From contig CP129481.1 of assembly GCA_030583905.1 (NCBI GenBank), positions 310,001 to 374,000 on the forward strand: 64,000 nucleotides of DNA, given 5' to 3'. A model generated the notes under the pieces. That model was given only the letters and a program-made list of their open reading frames with translations, was not told the origin of the DNA and ran no database searches. Each line of letters begins with the position of its first letter. Within the stretch, counting starts at the first letter, position 1. A program made the translations under genes and the position numbers. Source of the stretch: Anaerolineales bacterium. Lineage in GTDB: Bacteria; Chloroflexota; Anaerolineae; Anaerolineales; Villigracilaceae. Positions 17,195 through 25,976 of this stretch are shown one piece after another.

Positions 17195-18226
17195 TTGAAG
17201 CAACTCAAACAAGCCATAAAAGAGAAAGCGCGCCAGCTGGGATTTGTCCTGGCTGGCGTTGCTTCTTCCGACCCGCCCGCACACTACAGCATCTTTGAAG
17301 ACTGGCTGAACAAGGGACATCACGCCGGAATGGACTATCTCGCCTCGGAACGCAGCCGCGTCCGCCGCGCCGACCCGAAGCAGATCCTCCCCGAGTGCAG
17401 ATCCATCCTCGTGCTGGCATTGCCTTATGAAAATTCTGAATTCAAAATTCAGAATTCAGAATTCAAAATCGCCGCCTACGCCCTCGGCGCAGACTATCAC
17501 GATGTCATCCCTCCGCGCTTGCAACAGATCGTCGAATTCATTGAAGAGCAGGTCGGGCATCCCGTCCCCAATCGTTACTACACCGACACCGGTCCCATCC
17601 TCGAGCGCGAACTCGCTCAACGCGCAGGCTTGGGTTGGATCGGCAAAAATTCCATGCTCATCAACCCGCAAGCGGGTTCCACATTTCTGCTCGCCGAAAT
17701 CCTGCTCGGCATCGAACTCGAACCCGACCCGCCCTTCCCCACCGACCACTGCGGCTCCTGCACGCGCTGCCTCGATGCCTGCCCCACCCAATGCATTCTC
17801 CCAAACCGCACACTCGACGCCAGCCGCTGCATCTCCTACCTCACCATCGAAAACAAGGGCGAGATTCCCGAAGACCTGCGCCTTCAAATTCAAAATTGGA
17901 TATTCGGATGCGACATCTGTCAGCAGGTCTGCCCGTGGAATCGATTCTCCTCCGCATCTGATCCTGCTCTCGAGCCGTCCATTCCGCTTCCCGTCCTGAC
18001 CTCGGACCTGCTCCTGTCATCCGTCCAGTTCAACCAACGCTTCAAGCGGACTCCGATCCAGCGTGCCAAACGGCGCGGATACCTCCGCAACCTTGCTGTT
18101 GCCATCGGAGAAACGGGCAACGCAGGCGATATTCCCATGCTCGAAAAAGCCGCACAAGACGAAGAGCCGCTGGTGCGGGAACACGCGAAGTGGGCGATCA
18201 AACAGATTAATCGTAGGTCGGGCTAG
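17195..18226 (+). CDS. queG: Epoxyqueuosine reductase QueG
   Basis: Cobalamin- and Fe-S-dependent enzyme for the last step of queuosine synthesis in tRNA (epoxyqueuosine to queuosine). It shows GHHAGMDYLASERS, RADPKQILPECRSILVLALPY, YALGADYHDV, the conserved DTGPILERELAQRAGLGWIGKNSML, and two ferredoxin-type clusters: CGSCTRCLDACP, then CDICQQVCPWN. A HEAT-like C-terminus follows. TTG at 17195 directly after the upstream stop is the most natural start; a TTG at 17174 would overlap the FW gene. Two oddities: a repeat-derived insert (NSEFKIQNSEFKI, DNA 17430-17470) interrupts the N-terminal domain, and the last codons and the TAG lie inside a palindromic repeat. Confidence 0.94.
   Translation: MKQLKQAIKEKARQLGFVLAGVASSDPPAHYSIFEDWLNKGHHAGMDYLASERSRVRRADPKQILPECRSILVLALPYENSEFKIQNSEFKIAAYALGADYHDVIPPRLQQIVEFIEEQVGHPVPNRYYTDTGPILERELAQRAGLGWIGKNSMLINPQAGSTFLLAEILLGIELEPDPPFPTDHCGSCTRCLDACPTQCILPNRTLDASRCISYLTIENKGEIPEDLRLQIQNWIFGCDICQQVCPWNRFSSASDPALEPSIPLPVLTSDLLLSSVQFNQRFKRTPIQRAKRRGYLRNLAVAIGETGNAGDIPMLEKAAQDEEPLVREHAKWAIKQINRRSG
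17430..17470. repeat. AATTC-rich repeat inserted in frame in queG
   Basis: GAATTCAAAATTCAGAATTC-type sequence, nearly palindromic, encoding about 13 residues just before the conserved YALGADYHDV. This low-complexity type is usually seen between genes. Confidence 0.7.
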
Positions 18227-18295
18227 GTACCCAGTTATGGGTATGCAGCCCGACAATTCCAAAACAAAGAAAGTCACGCTGAAAGCGTGACCTAC
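18213..18295. repeat. Compound palindromic repeat at the end of queG
   Basis: Nested arms: GTAGGTC (18213) with GACCTAC (18289); GTCGGGCT (18217) with AGCCCGAC (18247); TACCCA with TGGGTA; and GTCACGCT (18273) with AGCGTGAC (18284). The queG stop codon (18224-18226) is inside the element. It fills the gap to rdgB and resembles a mobile intergenic hairpin rather than a simple terminator, since no T run follows. Confidence 0.8.
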
Positions 18296-18300
18296 ATACC

Positions 18301-18900
18301 ATGAAAAAATTACTCATTGCCACCAACAATCACGGAAAGATCGAAGAACTAAAAGAATTACTGAACGGCTTTGGCATTGCGTTTGTCACCCCCGCAGAGA
18401 TCAATCTCGAACTGGAAGTCGAAGAAGACGGCTCGACGTATCGAGAGAACGCGGGCAAAAAAGCCCTCGCCTTCGCCCAAGCCAGCGGACTGATCGCCCT
18501 CGCCGATGACTCCGGTCTTGAAGTAGATGCACTCGGCGGCGCACCGGGGCTGTATTCTGCAAGATATTCCCCCAAACCCGGCGCGAAAGACAAAGACCGC
18601 CGCGATTTTCTCTTGCAGAATCTTGCAGACAAGCCGCGTCCGTGGATGGCGCATTTCCATGCGACGATTGCGATTGCCAAGCCAACAGGAGAGATCGAAT
18701 TCGCCGAAGGGAATTGCCCCGGCGAGATCATCCCCGAAGAACGCGGCACAGGCGGATTTGGTTACGATCCGATCTTCCTGCTGACTGAATTGGGAAAGAC
18801 GATGGCAGAACTCGAAATGGACGAAAAGAATCGTCTCAGTCACCGCGCGCGGGCAGTGATGAATGCCATGCCAATTTTGAAGAAAATGTTTGGGGTGTAG
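18301..18900 (+). CDS. rdgB: XTP/dITP diphosphatase (RdgB/HAM1 family)
   Basis: A 199-residue housecleaning pyrophosphatase that hydrolyses dITP, ITP and XTP to monophosphates, keeping deaminated purines out of DNA and RNA. It has the N-terminal IATNNHGKIEEL, the metal/active-site block ALADDSGLEVDALGGAPGLYSARYS, and the C-terminal GFGYDPIFLLTELGKTMAELEMDEKNRLSHRARA. Length is normal. It starts 5 nt after the palindromic repeat and has no strong Shine-Dalgarno. It converges on the hydrolase gene with a 7-nt gap. Confidence 0.95.
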   Translation: MKKLLIATNNHGKIEELKELLNGFGIAFVTPAEINLELEVEEDGSTYRENAGKKALAFAQASGLIALADDSGLEVDALGGAPGLYSARYSPKPGAKDKDRRDFLLQNLADKPRPWMAHFHATIAIAKPTGEIEFAEGNCPGEIIPEERGTGGFGYDPIFLLTELGKTMAELEMDEKNRLSHRARAVMNAMPILKKMFGV

Positions 18901-18907
18901 AAGCAGG

Positions 18908-19687
18908 CTAAGGCGCGGAAAGAAGCGGAAGGTCATCCAAGAATTGCTTCATCGCCTCCGCCACCACATCGGGTTGTTCCAACTGCGCCATGTGACCCGC
19001 ATCTCCCACAATCATTAGCCGCGCGTTCGGAAGGGCGTCCCGCAGGGAGTGGGAGAATTTCGGCGGCATCATCCGGTCGTGTTCCCCGCACAGAATGAGC
19101 GCGGGGATTTTTATTTCAGCAAGCCTGTCCGTGACATCGAATTGATCGCATGCAAGAAAATCACCGAACAAAACGGATGGATCCGTTTTCAGCAAGCCCT
19201 GTTTCGACAGCCGGATCAAACCGTGGGATGCATTGCTGAAAAAATTAGCATTGATGGTTTCCACTGTAGACGCGAATGTGCCGGGGTTCTCCACGCTTTC
19301 AAGAATGGACGGGGCGACGCGCATCTTCCCACCGCCGCCGATCAACACCAGCCCCGCAACTCGGTGCGGATTCATCAGAGCAAGCGAGAGCGCGATGGCG
19401 CTGCCCATGGAAATCCCCGCCAAGACCGCCGCCTGAACGTTCGCGGCATCCATGAAGCGGACAACGTCATCGGCGTATTCGTCAATGGACTGCCTGCCAT
19501 CCCCTTCCGATTGCCCGTGACCAGGCAGGTCGAGCGCATACACGGTCTCATCCTTGAGCCGCCGGATGTACGGATGCCAGGTTAAGTAACTACCGCCCGC
19601 CCCATGAACAAGGGTCACGGGCGGGCGGCTTGGTGTTGTTTCCTCCGCAAGATGAACGAAGTAGTGCATCCCTGCGAGTGTGGGCAT
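18908..19687 (-). CDS. Alpha/beta-hydrolase fold enzyme
   Basis: A 259-residue alpha/beta hydrolase. The oxyanion-region VHGAGGSYLTW, nucleophile elbow GISMG (Ser about 93), acid residue in CGEHDRMMPP and base in GDAGHMAQLEQP complete a catalytic triad. Substrate is unknown; the family covers esterases, C-C hydrolases and haloperoxidase-like enzymes. It abuts the histidine kinase gene with no gap and is probably cotranscribed with it. The start at 19687 overlaps nothing. Confidence 0.85.
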   Translation of the reverse strand: MPTLAGMHYFVHLAEETTPSRPPVTLVHGAGGSYLTWHPYIRRLKDETVYALDLPGHGQSEGDGRQSIDEYADDVVRFMDAANVQAAVLAGISMGSAIALSLALMNPHRVAGLVLIGGGGKMRVAPSILESVENPGTFASTVETINANFFSNASHGLIRLSKQGLLKTDPSVLFGDFLACDQFDVTDRLAEIKIPALILCGEHDRMMPPKFSHSLRDALPNARLMIVGDAGHMAQLEQPDVVAEAMKQFLDDLPLLSAP

Positions 19688-21445
19688 TTATTTCCGTTTT
19701 CGTCTGGGATGATGCAGGCGGTCGGCGGCTTCTTCGGTCAGGGGGATGTACACCTGAACCTTTGTGCCTTTCTTCGGCGCGGAGTCGATCTGTAGCAGCC
19801 CGTTCACCAGTTCGGCGCGCTCACGCAGATTGACCATGCCAAGGCTGCTGCTGGAACGCTTGTCGTAGGTTTCCGTCATCGACTGGACATCGAAGCCAAC
19901 GCCATTATCCGCGATCTCCAGCAGGACAACGCCGGTATCATATTGTTGCAGGCTCACAGTGATTGTTTCCGACGCGGCATGTTTGCGGGCATTATTAACG
20001 GCTTCCTCAATGATGTAGAAAATGACACCCTGCTTGCCCATTTCAAGCTGTTGGACGGCGCCTTCGTCGATGTGAACAAGCACCTTTTGCGAGAAGGTTT
20101 CCATCATTTTATCCGCCATGGCTTGAACGGCGGCAGTAAGTCCCTGCGACTCAAGAATGAGCGGACGCAGAGTAAAGAGCATGTGACGGATCTCCTTGGT
20201 GGTGCGGTGCGCCAGTTCCTCGAGCCGGATCAATTCATCCGCAGCGGACTTCGCATCCTTCTGGACCATGCGCCGCGCGATGTTGATCCGCATCGCCATC
20301 GCCGCCACAGACTGCGTCGGTCCATCGTGCAGGTCGCGCGCCAGTTTTTTGCGCGCATCTTCGTACACTTCCGCCATGCGCTCCTTCTCTTCGACAAGGT
20401 CTTGATACAAACGCGCATTTTGGATGGCAATGACCGCCTGCCTGCCGATAATTTCCAACAACTTGATGCGGTCGGTATTGAAGTAATCCGGCTCGGGATG
20501 TGCGAACAGCAACACGCCATAGACGTTGAATCCGCTCCGCAGTGGGAAACAATATCCGCTGGTGCAGTTGCGGAGCGCAATGACACGTCCCAGTTCAGGG
20601 TCGTGTCCGATATCCTTGAATAAGATCGGTTCCCCTTCATCGAGCGCGCGCTTTAACACACCGTCTGCCCCCTCAAAGGTGATGCGCATGTCGGCGCTGG
20701 TAAAGCGCCGCGCGGAACCGATACGCAGTTTCCCGCCGTTGAACAGCATGACCACTCCCACCAGCGGGTCGCTGACAGAGCCTTCCGGGTCGGGATTCAG
20801 CGTGGCGGCGCCCATGTCCAGTGCAGAATCCAGCACGCGTTTGTAACTGAGCGTGGAGGAAAGAGTGGATGTCAATTCGTAAATGGCGCGCATGCGTTCA
20901 TTTTGGATGGCGTGTTTCTTTTCCTCGGCGTCCATCCACAGGGCACGGTTCTTTCGCATGTGCATCATGAGCCGCCTGCCAAGAAACCCAAACACCAGGC
21001 TCACCGCCACCAAAATGACTGAAATCGTCAATGCCAGGGAGAGATTTTCATGTGTGCGCACGCCGTTATAGATCATGAAGCCCGAAAACACCAGGGATGC
21101 GGTCAATGCGCCCCAAAACTCGAAATAGATCGAACCTGTCAATATCGGAAGAAGACCCACCCAGAACGCCGGTCCTTGAATGCCACCCTGTGCCCAGAAA
21201 AAGGCTGCCGTCAAAAACAGATCAAAAAGGATATTGATGCGCCGGTGAAAATTCGTGCGCAAGTTCAAACCTGCAAAAGCGGTCATGGCGAGATTCCAGA
21301 CGATCATCACCCCCACTGCCCACGTCGAACCGACGTTTAGCTGCTGTCCCAAACCAAGCGATACGATCAGACCCACCAGCATGACCCAGCGCAACGAGAT
21401 CACAAACCAGTCCGCCATGTAGGGCGTATCGAATCTTCGTATCAT
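19688..21445 (-). CDS. Membrane sensor histidine kinase (GAF, HisKA_3, HATPase_c)
   Basis: A 585-residue NarX/DegS-type kinase. About five transmembrane helices occupy residues 12-165, then a coiled linker, a GAF domain at about 195-350 (RNCTSGYCFPLRSGFNVYGVLLFAHPEPDYF), the HisKA_3 phosphoacceptor helix KLARDLHDGPTQSVAAMAMRI, and a HATPase_c domain with EEAVNNARKHA (N box) and IADNGVGFD (G1 box). Such kinases phosphorylate LuxR/NarL-type regulators. No response regulator gene is adjacent, so it is an orphan in this window. The first gene of a two-gene unit with the hydrolase. Confidence 0.92.
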   Translation of the reverse strand: MIRRFDTPYMADWFVISLRWVMLVGLIVSLGLGQQLNVGSTWAVGVMIVWNLAMTAFAGLNLRTNFHRRINILFDLFLTAAFFWAQGGIQGPAFWVGLLPILTGSIYFEFWGALTASLVFSGFMIYNGVRTHENLSLALTISVILVAVSLVFGFLGRRLMMHMRKNRALWMDAEEKKHAIQNERMRAIYELTSTLSSTLSYKRVLDSALDMGAATLNPDPEGSVSDPLVGVVMLFNGGKLRIGSARRFTSADMRITFEGADGVLKRALDEGEPILFKDIGHDPELGRVIALRNCTSGYCFPLRSGFNVYGVLLFAHPEPDYFNTDRIKLLEIIGRQAVIAIQNARLYQDLVEEKERMAEVYEDARKKLARDLHDGPTQSVAAMAMRINIARRMVQKDAKSAADELIRLEELAHRTTKEIRHMLFTLRPLILESQGLTAAVQAMADKMMETFSQKVLVHIDEGAVQQLEMGKQGVIFYIIEEAVNNARKHAASETITVSLQQYDTGVVLLEIADNGVGFDVQSMTETYDKRSSSSLGMVNLRERAELVNGLLQIDSAPKKGTKVQVYIPLTEEAADRLHHPRRKRK

Positions 21446-21514
21446 AGACTTCCAATCATATCGAAAAACGTATGGTTCGGCAACTTTTTGGCGTTACAAC
21501 TAACTTACACACGC

Positions 21515-22243
21515 TCAGGCTTCATATCCCATCTGCACCAGCCAGGCTCCAAGCCGGTCGTTCAGGACTTTTTGCTGGGCTTCCGTATAGGATTCGCGGA
21601 ATCTGCCGATCTTGCCCTTGTAAAAATGCAGGCCTTGCTGACCGTCATTCGCTCCGGGGCGATACTGCGCGATCACTGTCTGGACCTCGGGCTTGTTCCC
21701 CTCTAATTTGAGATAGTCCACCAGTTTGGCGGATTCGGCGTCGTAGTTCGTGAGCAGGTCTTCGTAGCGGGCGACCAGCACATTCTTCTCGTTCATCCAT
21801 TTTTCCCAGATGCGGACGTAGTCCATGATGAAATCCAGGCTCTTCTCGAAATCAGAGAGGTGCGAGAAGGCGTTGGGACGTCCCTTCGTAAGCGCGCGCT
21901 GACCAAAGTCGAAAGCGGAGAGCATGGCATCGCGCGGGTCACGGTAAATGTATGTGATGCGAAGCAAGCCCAAGGTCGAGAGAAGACGCGAGGCGCTTGT
22001 CGGTCCCGCGTGCGCCTTGATGACAAAAGTATTGCCCATCAGCGCGGGAATCGCCACCATTCCCAGCCTGCGGACGGAGAGCACACCGATGTTGCAGTTG
22101 ACTTCGGTCAATATGCTTTGCAAGCCGTATTTCTCGCGGATGTCACGCGCATCGGCACAGCCTGTGGTTTTCATCAGGTCGTGAATAAGGTTGTAGTGCC
22201 AGCCCGAACCTGCGCGCGGCATTCCGACGGAAAGAACGATCAT
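21515..22243 (-). CDS. PAPS-dependent sulfotransferase family protein 1
   Basis: A 242-residue P-loop sulfotransferase. The 5'-phosphosulfate loop is at the N-terminus (LSVGMPRAGSGWHYNLI) and the 3'-phosphate-binding motif is YIYRDPRDAMLSAFDFG. It should transfer sulfate from PAPS to a hydroxyl group, here probably on a polysaccharide or glycolipid, given the neighbours. The start overlaps the stop of the O-antigen ligase gene by 4 nt (ATGA), so translation is coupled. Last gene of the leftward EPS operon. Confidence 0.8.
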   Translation of the reverse strand: MIVLSVGMPRAGSGWHYNLIHDLMKTTGCADARDIREKYGLQSILTEVNCNIGVLSVRRLGMVAIPALMGNTFVIKAHAGPTSASRLLSTLGLLRITYIYRDPRDAMLSAFDFGQRALTKGRPNAFSHLSDFEKSLDFIMDYVRIWEKWMNEKNVLVARYEDLLTNYDAESAKLVDYLKLEGNKPEVQTVIAQYRPGANDGQQGLHFYKGKIGRFRESYTEAQQKVLNDRLGAWLVQMGYEA

Positions 22244-23682
22244 TTGGTTTCCTTGTGTAATGAAATAGCAGACAGCCCAGCCAATATGCCGGAGACCAGC
22301 CAGATGTTCGGCGTTGTGAGCGAATCCTGGGTGAAATTATAAAAGGTGATTGCCAGCCATGCAAATACTCCGGCAGTGGCGGCAAAACGCGCCCAGGGGG
22401 CATCCCGCTTGAGGAGGGAGAGTATATCGCCAAGGACGTAAAACTGGAATGCAAGGAACAGGAAGAAACCGATCACACCCGTTTCGGCGAGCAGGCGCGC
22501 GTACATATTTTTCGGGTTGGGATACAGACGGTTTTCAGGACTCAATTGACGCGCGATCTCCGGCACGGTGGTCAATGACCAGTTTGGCAGGTTCTGGTAC
22601 ATGGTGAATCCGCTCGCGCCCAAGCCAACGCCGCTGATGGGATGTTGCTCGAATACGGCAAATGCCGCGGACGAATATGCGCCGCGCGCGCCCGCGCGGA
22701 TGTTGACGATGTATTCGCTGATGTTTTCCGCATCAAAATTGACCAGACTGCGGAAATAATCACGTTGACCGAGAAAAAGAAGCGCGCCCGAAACCATGCC
22801 GATCAATATTGCAATGATGCCGATGCGAAGAAAGATTGCGTTGATCCGTCCGCGAAAGCCGCCGATGAACCACGACCAGATGGCACGTATCACATCACGT
22901 CCGAGGAAGAGAAAGGTCAGACCAGCAGCGGCAAGCGTGGTCAGCAATCCGCCGCGCGAGTAGGTGGCAAGAAGCACAAGGGCGGATAAAGCCAGTAGAA
23001 CAGGCTCCAGCCACTTCACACGGGTGAGGCGGAAATTCGTCAATATGGAGGCAAATAAAAATGGGATGAAGATCGTGGCGAGTTGTCCCGCCAGCCAGGC
23101 AGGTTCGTAGGCAAGCCCCGAAATGCGGTTCGTGCGCACGAGTTCGCGCATCGAAAACGCCAACTGCCAGTGCGTGACCATTTCCTTTTCGAGCAGGTTC
23201 GTGTAAAACGTGACCGCCTGCAAGCCGCTCCACGCGAGGTTGATGCACAAACCAGCCAAAATCCATTTGACCGTGAACCGCAGGTCGGCTTCGGTTTTGT
23301 TCATCCACATGGCGCTGATGAAAAAGGATAACCCGATGAAGAGCGTCACCAAGGCGCGGATGGCGCGCCCGAAGTAGGTTTGTCCGCGCAGGGGGATCGG
23401 ATCGATCAGCGCCCCGAAGCTGGTTGCCACCATGACGAAGAGGACAAACGCCCCAAGCGGAATCAATGCGCCCGACCAGTTCAATGTGATTCGTTTTCGC
23501 CACGCTTGAACGATCAACAACGGGAAGAGCAATGCCAGCGGATATAACGCCAGCGGACGCACCATCGTCCCTTCGCCAAGAAATGGGAACCAGCGAAAAC
23601 TGGTGACAGGCAGGGCAAGCAATGCCAATCCCCAAAGCAGGCGCGGGAGGTTATCCATGGAAAGAATTGATCTGCGGATCAT
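22240..23682 (-). CDS. O-antigen ligase/polymerase-like membrane protein (Wzy/WaaL)
   Basis: A 480-residue protein with about eleven hydrophobic segments and the long extracytoplasmic loop characteristic of the Wzy_C family, containing AFAVFEQHPISGVGLGASGFTMY and ENRLYPNPKNMYARLLAETGVIGFFLFL. It either polymerises repeat units or ligates finished chains on the outer face of the membrane. It starts on an ATGA overlap with the Wzz-like gene, which supports a polymerase/co-polymerase pair. Confidence 0.87.
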   Translation of the reverse strand: MIRRSILSMDNLPRLLWGLALLALPVTSFRWFPFLGEGTMVRPLALYPLALLFPLLIVQAWRKRITLNWSGALIPLGAFVLFVMVATSFGALIDPIPLRGQTYFGRAIRALVTLFIGLSFFISAMWMNKTEADLRFTVKWILAGLCINLAWSGLQAVTFYTNLLEKEMVTHWQLAFSMRELVRTNRISGLAYEPAWLAGQLATIFIPFLFASILTNFRLTRVKWLEPVLLALSALVLLATYSRGGLLTTLAAAGLTFLFLGRDVIRAIWSWFIGGFRGRINAIFLRIGIIAILIGMVSGALLFLGQRDYFRSLVNFDAENISEYIVNIRAGARGAYSSAAFAVFEQHPISGVGLGASGFTMYQNLPNWSLTTVPEIARQLSPENRLYPNPKNMYARLLAETGVIGFFLFLAFQFYVLGDILSLLKRDAPWARFAATAGVFAWLAITFYNFTQDSLTTPNIWLVSGILAGLSAISLHKETK

Positions 23683-24275
23683 TTGGGTTTGATGAACAAC
23701 ACCACGAACGCCGCGAGCAACAGAAAGGCACTCGAACCAGCCAGCAGGAATACGCCAAGTGAGATACTGCGCTGCTTCGGCAGATTGGCAGATTGCGTCA
23801 CTTCGAGCCGTACAAACTCATTGATGTTTCCCGCTTCAATCTCCGTTTGTACTTTGGCGGCGAACGCTTCCGCCCATGCCGAGGCGAGCGATTCCGCCAT
23901 CTGTGGGTCACGGTCATCAGCATAGAAATGCCAACCTGCTTCAGCGGGTTGCGAGAGTTGCAGTTTTCCGCCGCGCAATTCATCCACAGGGAAATTCAAT
24001 TGCGCAAGGACTTCATCCGACCAGGCGAGTTCGATCATTTTGCGCGTTTCTCGTTCGAGATAATAGAAGTGCTGGCGGTCGGTTTCTGCGGGCAGCGCCT
24101 GCTCAAGGTTGAAATCCACGTTGACGGTGGCGCGCGCGCGATATGGCGGCGGCGCAGCATAATACACCGCCGTGCCGATCAACATGCCGATCAATGCGCC
24201 AAACATCCAAAACCGCCATGCGCGCAGCAGGCAGATCAGGTCGTCAAGAGAAGGGGGGGAGAAAATGAATTTCAT
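23679..24275 (-). CDS. Wzz-like polysaccharide chain-length determinant
   Basis: About 198 residues with one transmembrane helix near residue 25-45 (FWMFGALIGMLIGTAVYY), a periplasm-type domain starting PPYRARATVNVDF, and a C-terminal helix ending KPK. This is the Wzz/PCP arrangement without a kinase domain. The start at 24275 makes an ATGA overlap with the upstream glycosyltransferase; an ATG at 24299 would overlap it by 28 nt. Directly upstream of the Wzy-like gene. It probably sets chain length of the exported polymer. Confidence 0.8.
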   Translation of the reverse strand: MKFIFSPPSLDDLICLLRAWRFWMFGALIGMLIGTAVYYAAPPPYRARATVNVDFNLEQALPAETDRQHFYYLERETRKMIELAWSDEVLAQLNFPVDELRGGKLQLSQPAEAGWHFYADDRDPQMAESLASAWAEAFAAKVQTEIEAGNINEFVRLEVTQSANLPKQRSISLGVFLLAGSSAFLLLAAFVVLFIKPK

Positions 24276-25051
24276 GATCTTCGAATGCGCCATTTCCACA
24301 GCGGACCGATGATTTTCCGCAGGTAATATTTTGCCACAATCAGCGCAAAAAACGAACCGCCATCGCGGTAATGCACACGCAGCATTTCCTTCCAGCCGCG
24401 CTCATCGTTCACATTGGTCTTGCTCGAGGTGTGAATGCGGAAGTTCGCCCACGTCCTGCCGGGCAGATATTTGATCGGCGCGCGCGCGGCGATCCGCACC
24501 CACAGATCATAATCCATTGCGAAATAAAACGACGGGTCAAGCGGACCAACCTCCTTCCAATATTTCGCGCGGAAGAACATCGTCTGCTGCGGGATGTGGA
24601 CATATCCCTGCCGCAGTTTTTTGTAATCCGTCTGCCGCGAAGCGAATTTTCCGATCACGCGTCCCTGCTCGTCGATGAAATCGCAGTCCGCATACACCAT
24701 CGCCACATCAGGATTTTCCATCAGATACAAAACCGCTTCGCCAACAGCTTTAGGATTATAGGTATCGTCTGAATTGATCCATGCCAGGATATCGCCTTTG
24801 GCGCGGTTGAATCCCTTGTTGATCGCATCGGTCTGACCCTTGTCCTGCTCGCTGACCCAGAACGCGAGACTACTCTGATACTTTTGGATCACACCCACGC
24901 TGCCATCGGTCGAGCCGCCATCCATAACGATGTATTCGATGCGCGGATAATCCTGCGCCAGCACAGACTGGATCGTCTCTTCGAGATATGCTGCCTGATT
25001 GAACGAGGGCGTGATAATGGAAACGAGAGGTAAAGGACGCTGCGATGTCAT
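24272..25051 (-). CDS. Glycosyltransferase family 2
   Basis: A 259-residue GT-A fold enzyme: VSIITPSFNQAAYLEETIQSVLAQDYPRIEYIVMDGGSTDGS, DKGQTDAINKGFNRAKGDILAWINSDDTY (the DD metal motif). It transfers a sugar from a nucleotide donor, probably to a lipid-linked acceptor at the cytoplasmic face. It is a clear paralogue of the enzyme at 29452-30447. One nucleotide separates it from the upstream sulfotransferase gene. Confidence 0.9.
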   Translation of the reverse strand: MTSQRPLPLVSIITPSFNQAAYLEETIQSVLAQDYPRIEYIVMDGGSTDGSVGVIQKYQSSLAFWVSEQDKGQTDAINKGFNRAKGDILAWINSDDTYNPKAVGEAVLYLMENPDVAMVYADCDFIDEQGRVIGKFASRQTDYKKLRQGYVHIPQQTMFFRAKYWKEVGPLDPSFYFAMDYDLWVRIAARAPIKYLPGRTWANFRIHTSSKTNVNDERGWKEMLRVHYRDGGSFFALIVAKYYLRKIIGPLWKWRIRRS

Positions 25052-25052
25052 G

Positions 25053-25976
25053 CTACTTCCATTCGTCTTCCGAATAGAACAACTCCGAGACGCCCTCCGT
25101 CAACTTGCGGATTTTAGTGATCTCATCCGGGGAGAGCAATTTTTTCCAGTTGTCGAGGTTGGCGCGGCTGTCCAGTTTGACGGAATGGGTCTTGTTCTTC
25201 GCCAGTTTCGTCGGATTTTCGGAACTGCTGGAGTTTTGGATGATGTCACGGACGCGCTCGGTAAAGTCCAAGCCGAGGGATTGGTATAAGGTCTGGTAGC
25301 CGCCGATGGGATCGCGGGAGAGGTCTTCGTGGCGGACAATGTCAAATTGCGGGAACAGGCTGCGGGTCGAATGAACGAAGCGGTAGATCAACCTCCAGAG
25401 CAGAGCTCCCTGGCTGATGATGTCATCCGGGCGAATCGCTTCCATATCGGCGCGGTCCGCTTCAAGATGATCGCGCATGAGCAGAGGCTGATCCAGCAGG
25501 TTGCGGAAATCATACGTCCAGCCGAGGCGTTTAAGACTGCCCGCAAACCCTGCAGGGTGGCGGACTGTGATGACAACATGGCAATTCAGTTTTTCATGAA
25601 ACCAGGGGGCGGAGAAAAGTGCGAACGGGTCTTTGATGATGGCGCGCTGCCCTTGAAGATTGCCTTTGAAAAAAATATGGAAATCGCGCCCCATGCGTAG
25701 AAAATCTTTTGTGGAGCGCAGGGATTTTATTTCAAGCCAGAGGTGATATTGAAAATTGAGCAGTTCGTGAAACGCGGGCAGGTAGTTGGTCTCGTTTTTG
25801 CCGGTAATATATGTGTACCAATGTTGGGTGGGCGCTCGAAAAACCCCAGGACGATGGTGGACATTCAACGGTTCGCTGATATAAGCAGTCCTGGGATCGG
25901 CGGCGAGCATCCGTCCAACCCATGTGGTGCCGCTGCGATGTGCGCCAGTGATAAGGATGGGGCGATTGTTATTCAT
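25053..25976 (-). CDS. PAPS-dependent sulfotransferase family protein 2
   Basis: A 307-residue sulfotransferase with ILITGAHRSGTTWVGRMLAADP at the N-terminus (PAPS 5'-phosphate loop), SEPLN, and CHVVITVRHPAGFAGSLKRLGW (3'-phosphate motif). It differs from sulfotransferase 1 in length and sequence, so the two probably act on different positions or substrates. It overlaps the upstream membrane protein gene by 8 nt. Confidence 0.84.
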   Translation of the reverse strand: MNNNRPILITGAHRSGTTWVGRMLAADPRTAYISEPLNVHHRPGVFRAPTQHWYTYITGKNETNYLPAFHELLNFQYHLWLEIKSLRSTKDFLRMGRDFHIFFKGNLQGQRAIIKDPFALFSAPWFHEKLNCHVVITVRHPAGFAGSLKRLGWTYDFRNLLDQPLLMRDHLEADRADMEAIRPDDIISQGALLWRLIYRFVHSTRSLFPQFDIVRHEDLSRDPIGGYQTLYQSLGLDFTERVRDIIQNSSSSENPTKLAKNKTHSVKLDSRANLDNWKKLLSPDEITKIRKLTEGVSELFYSEDEWK

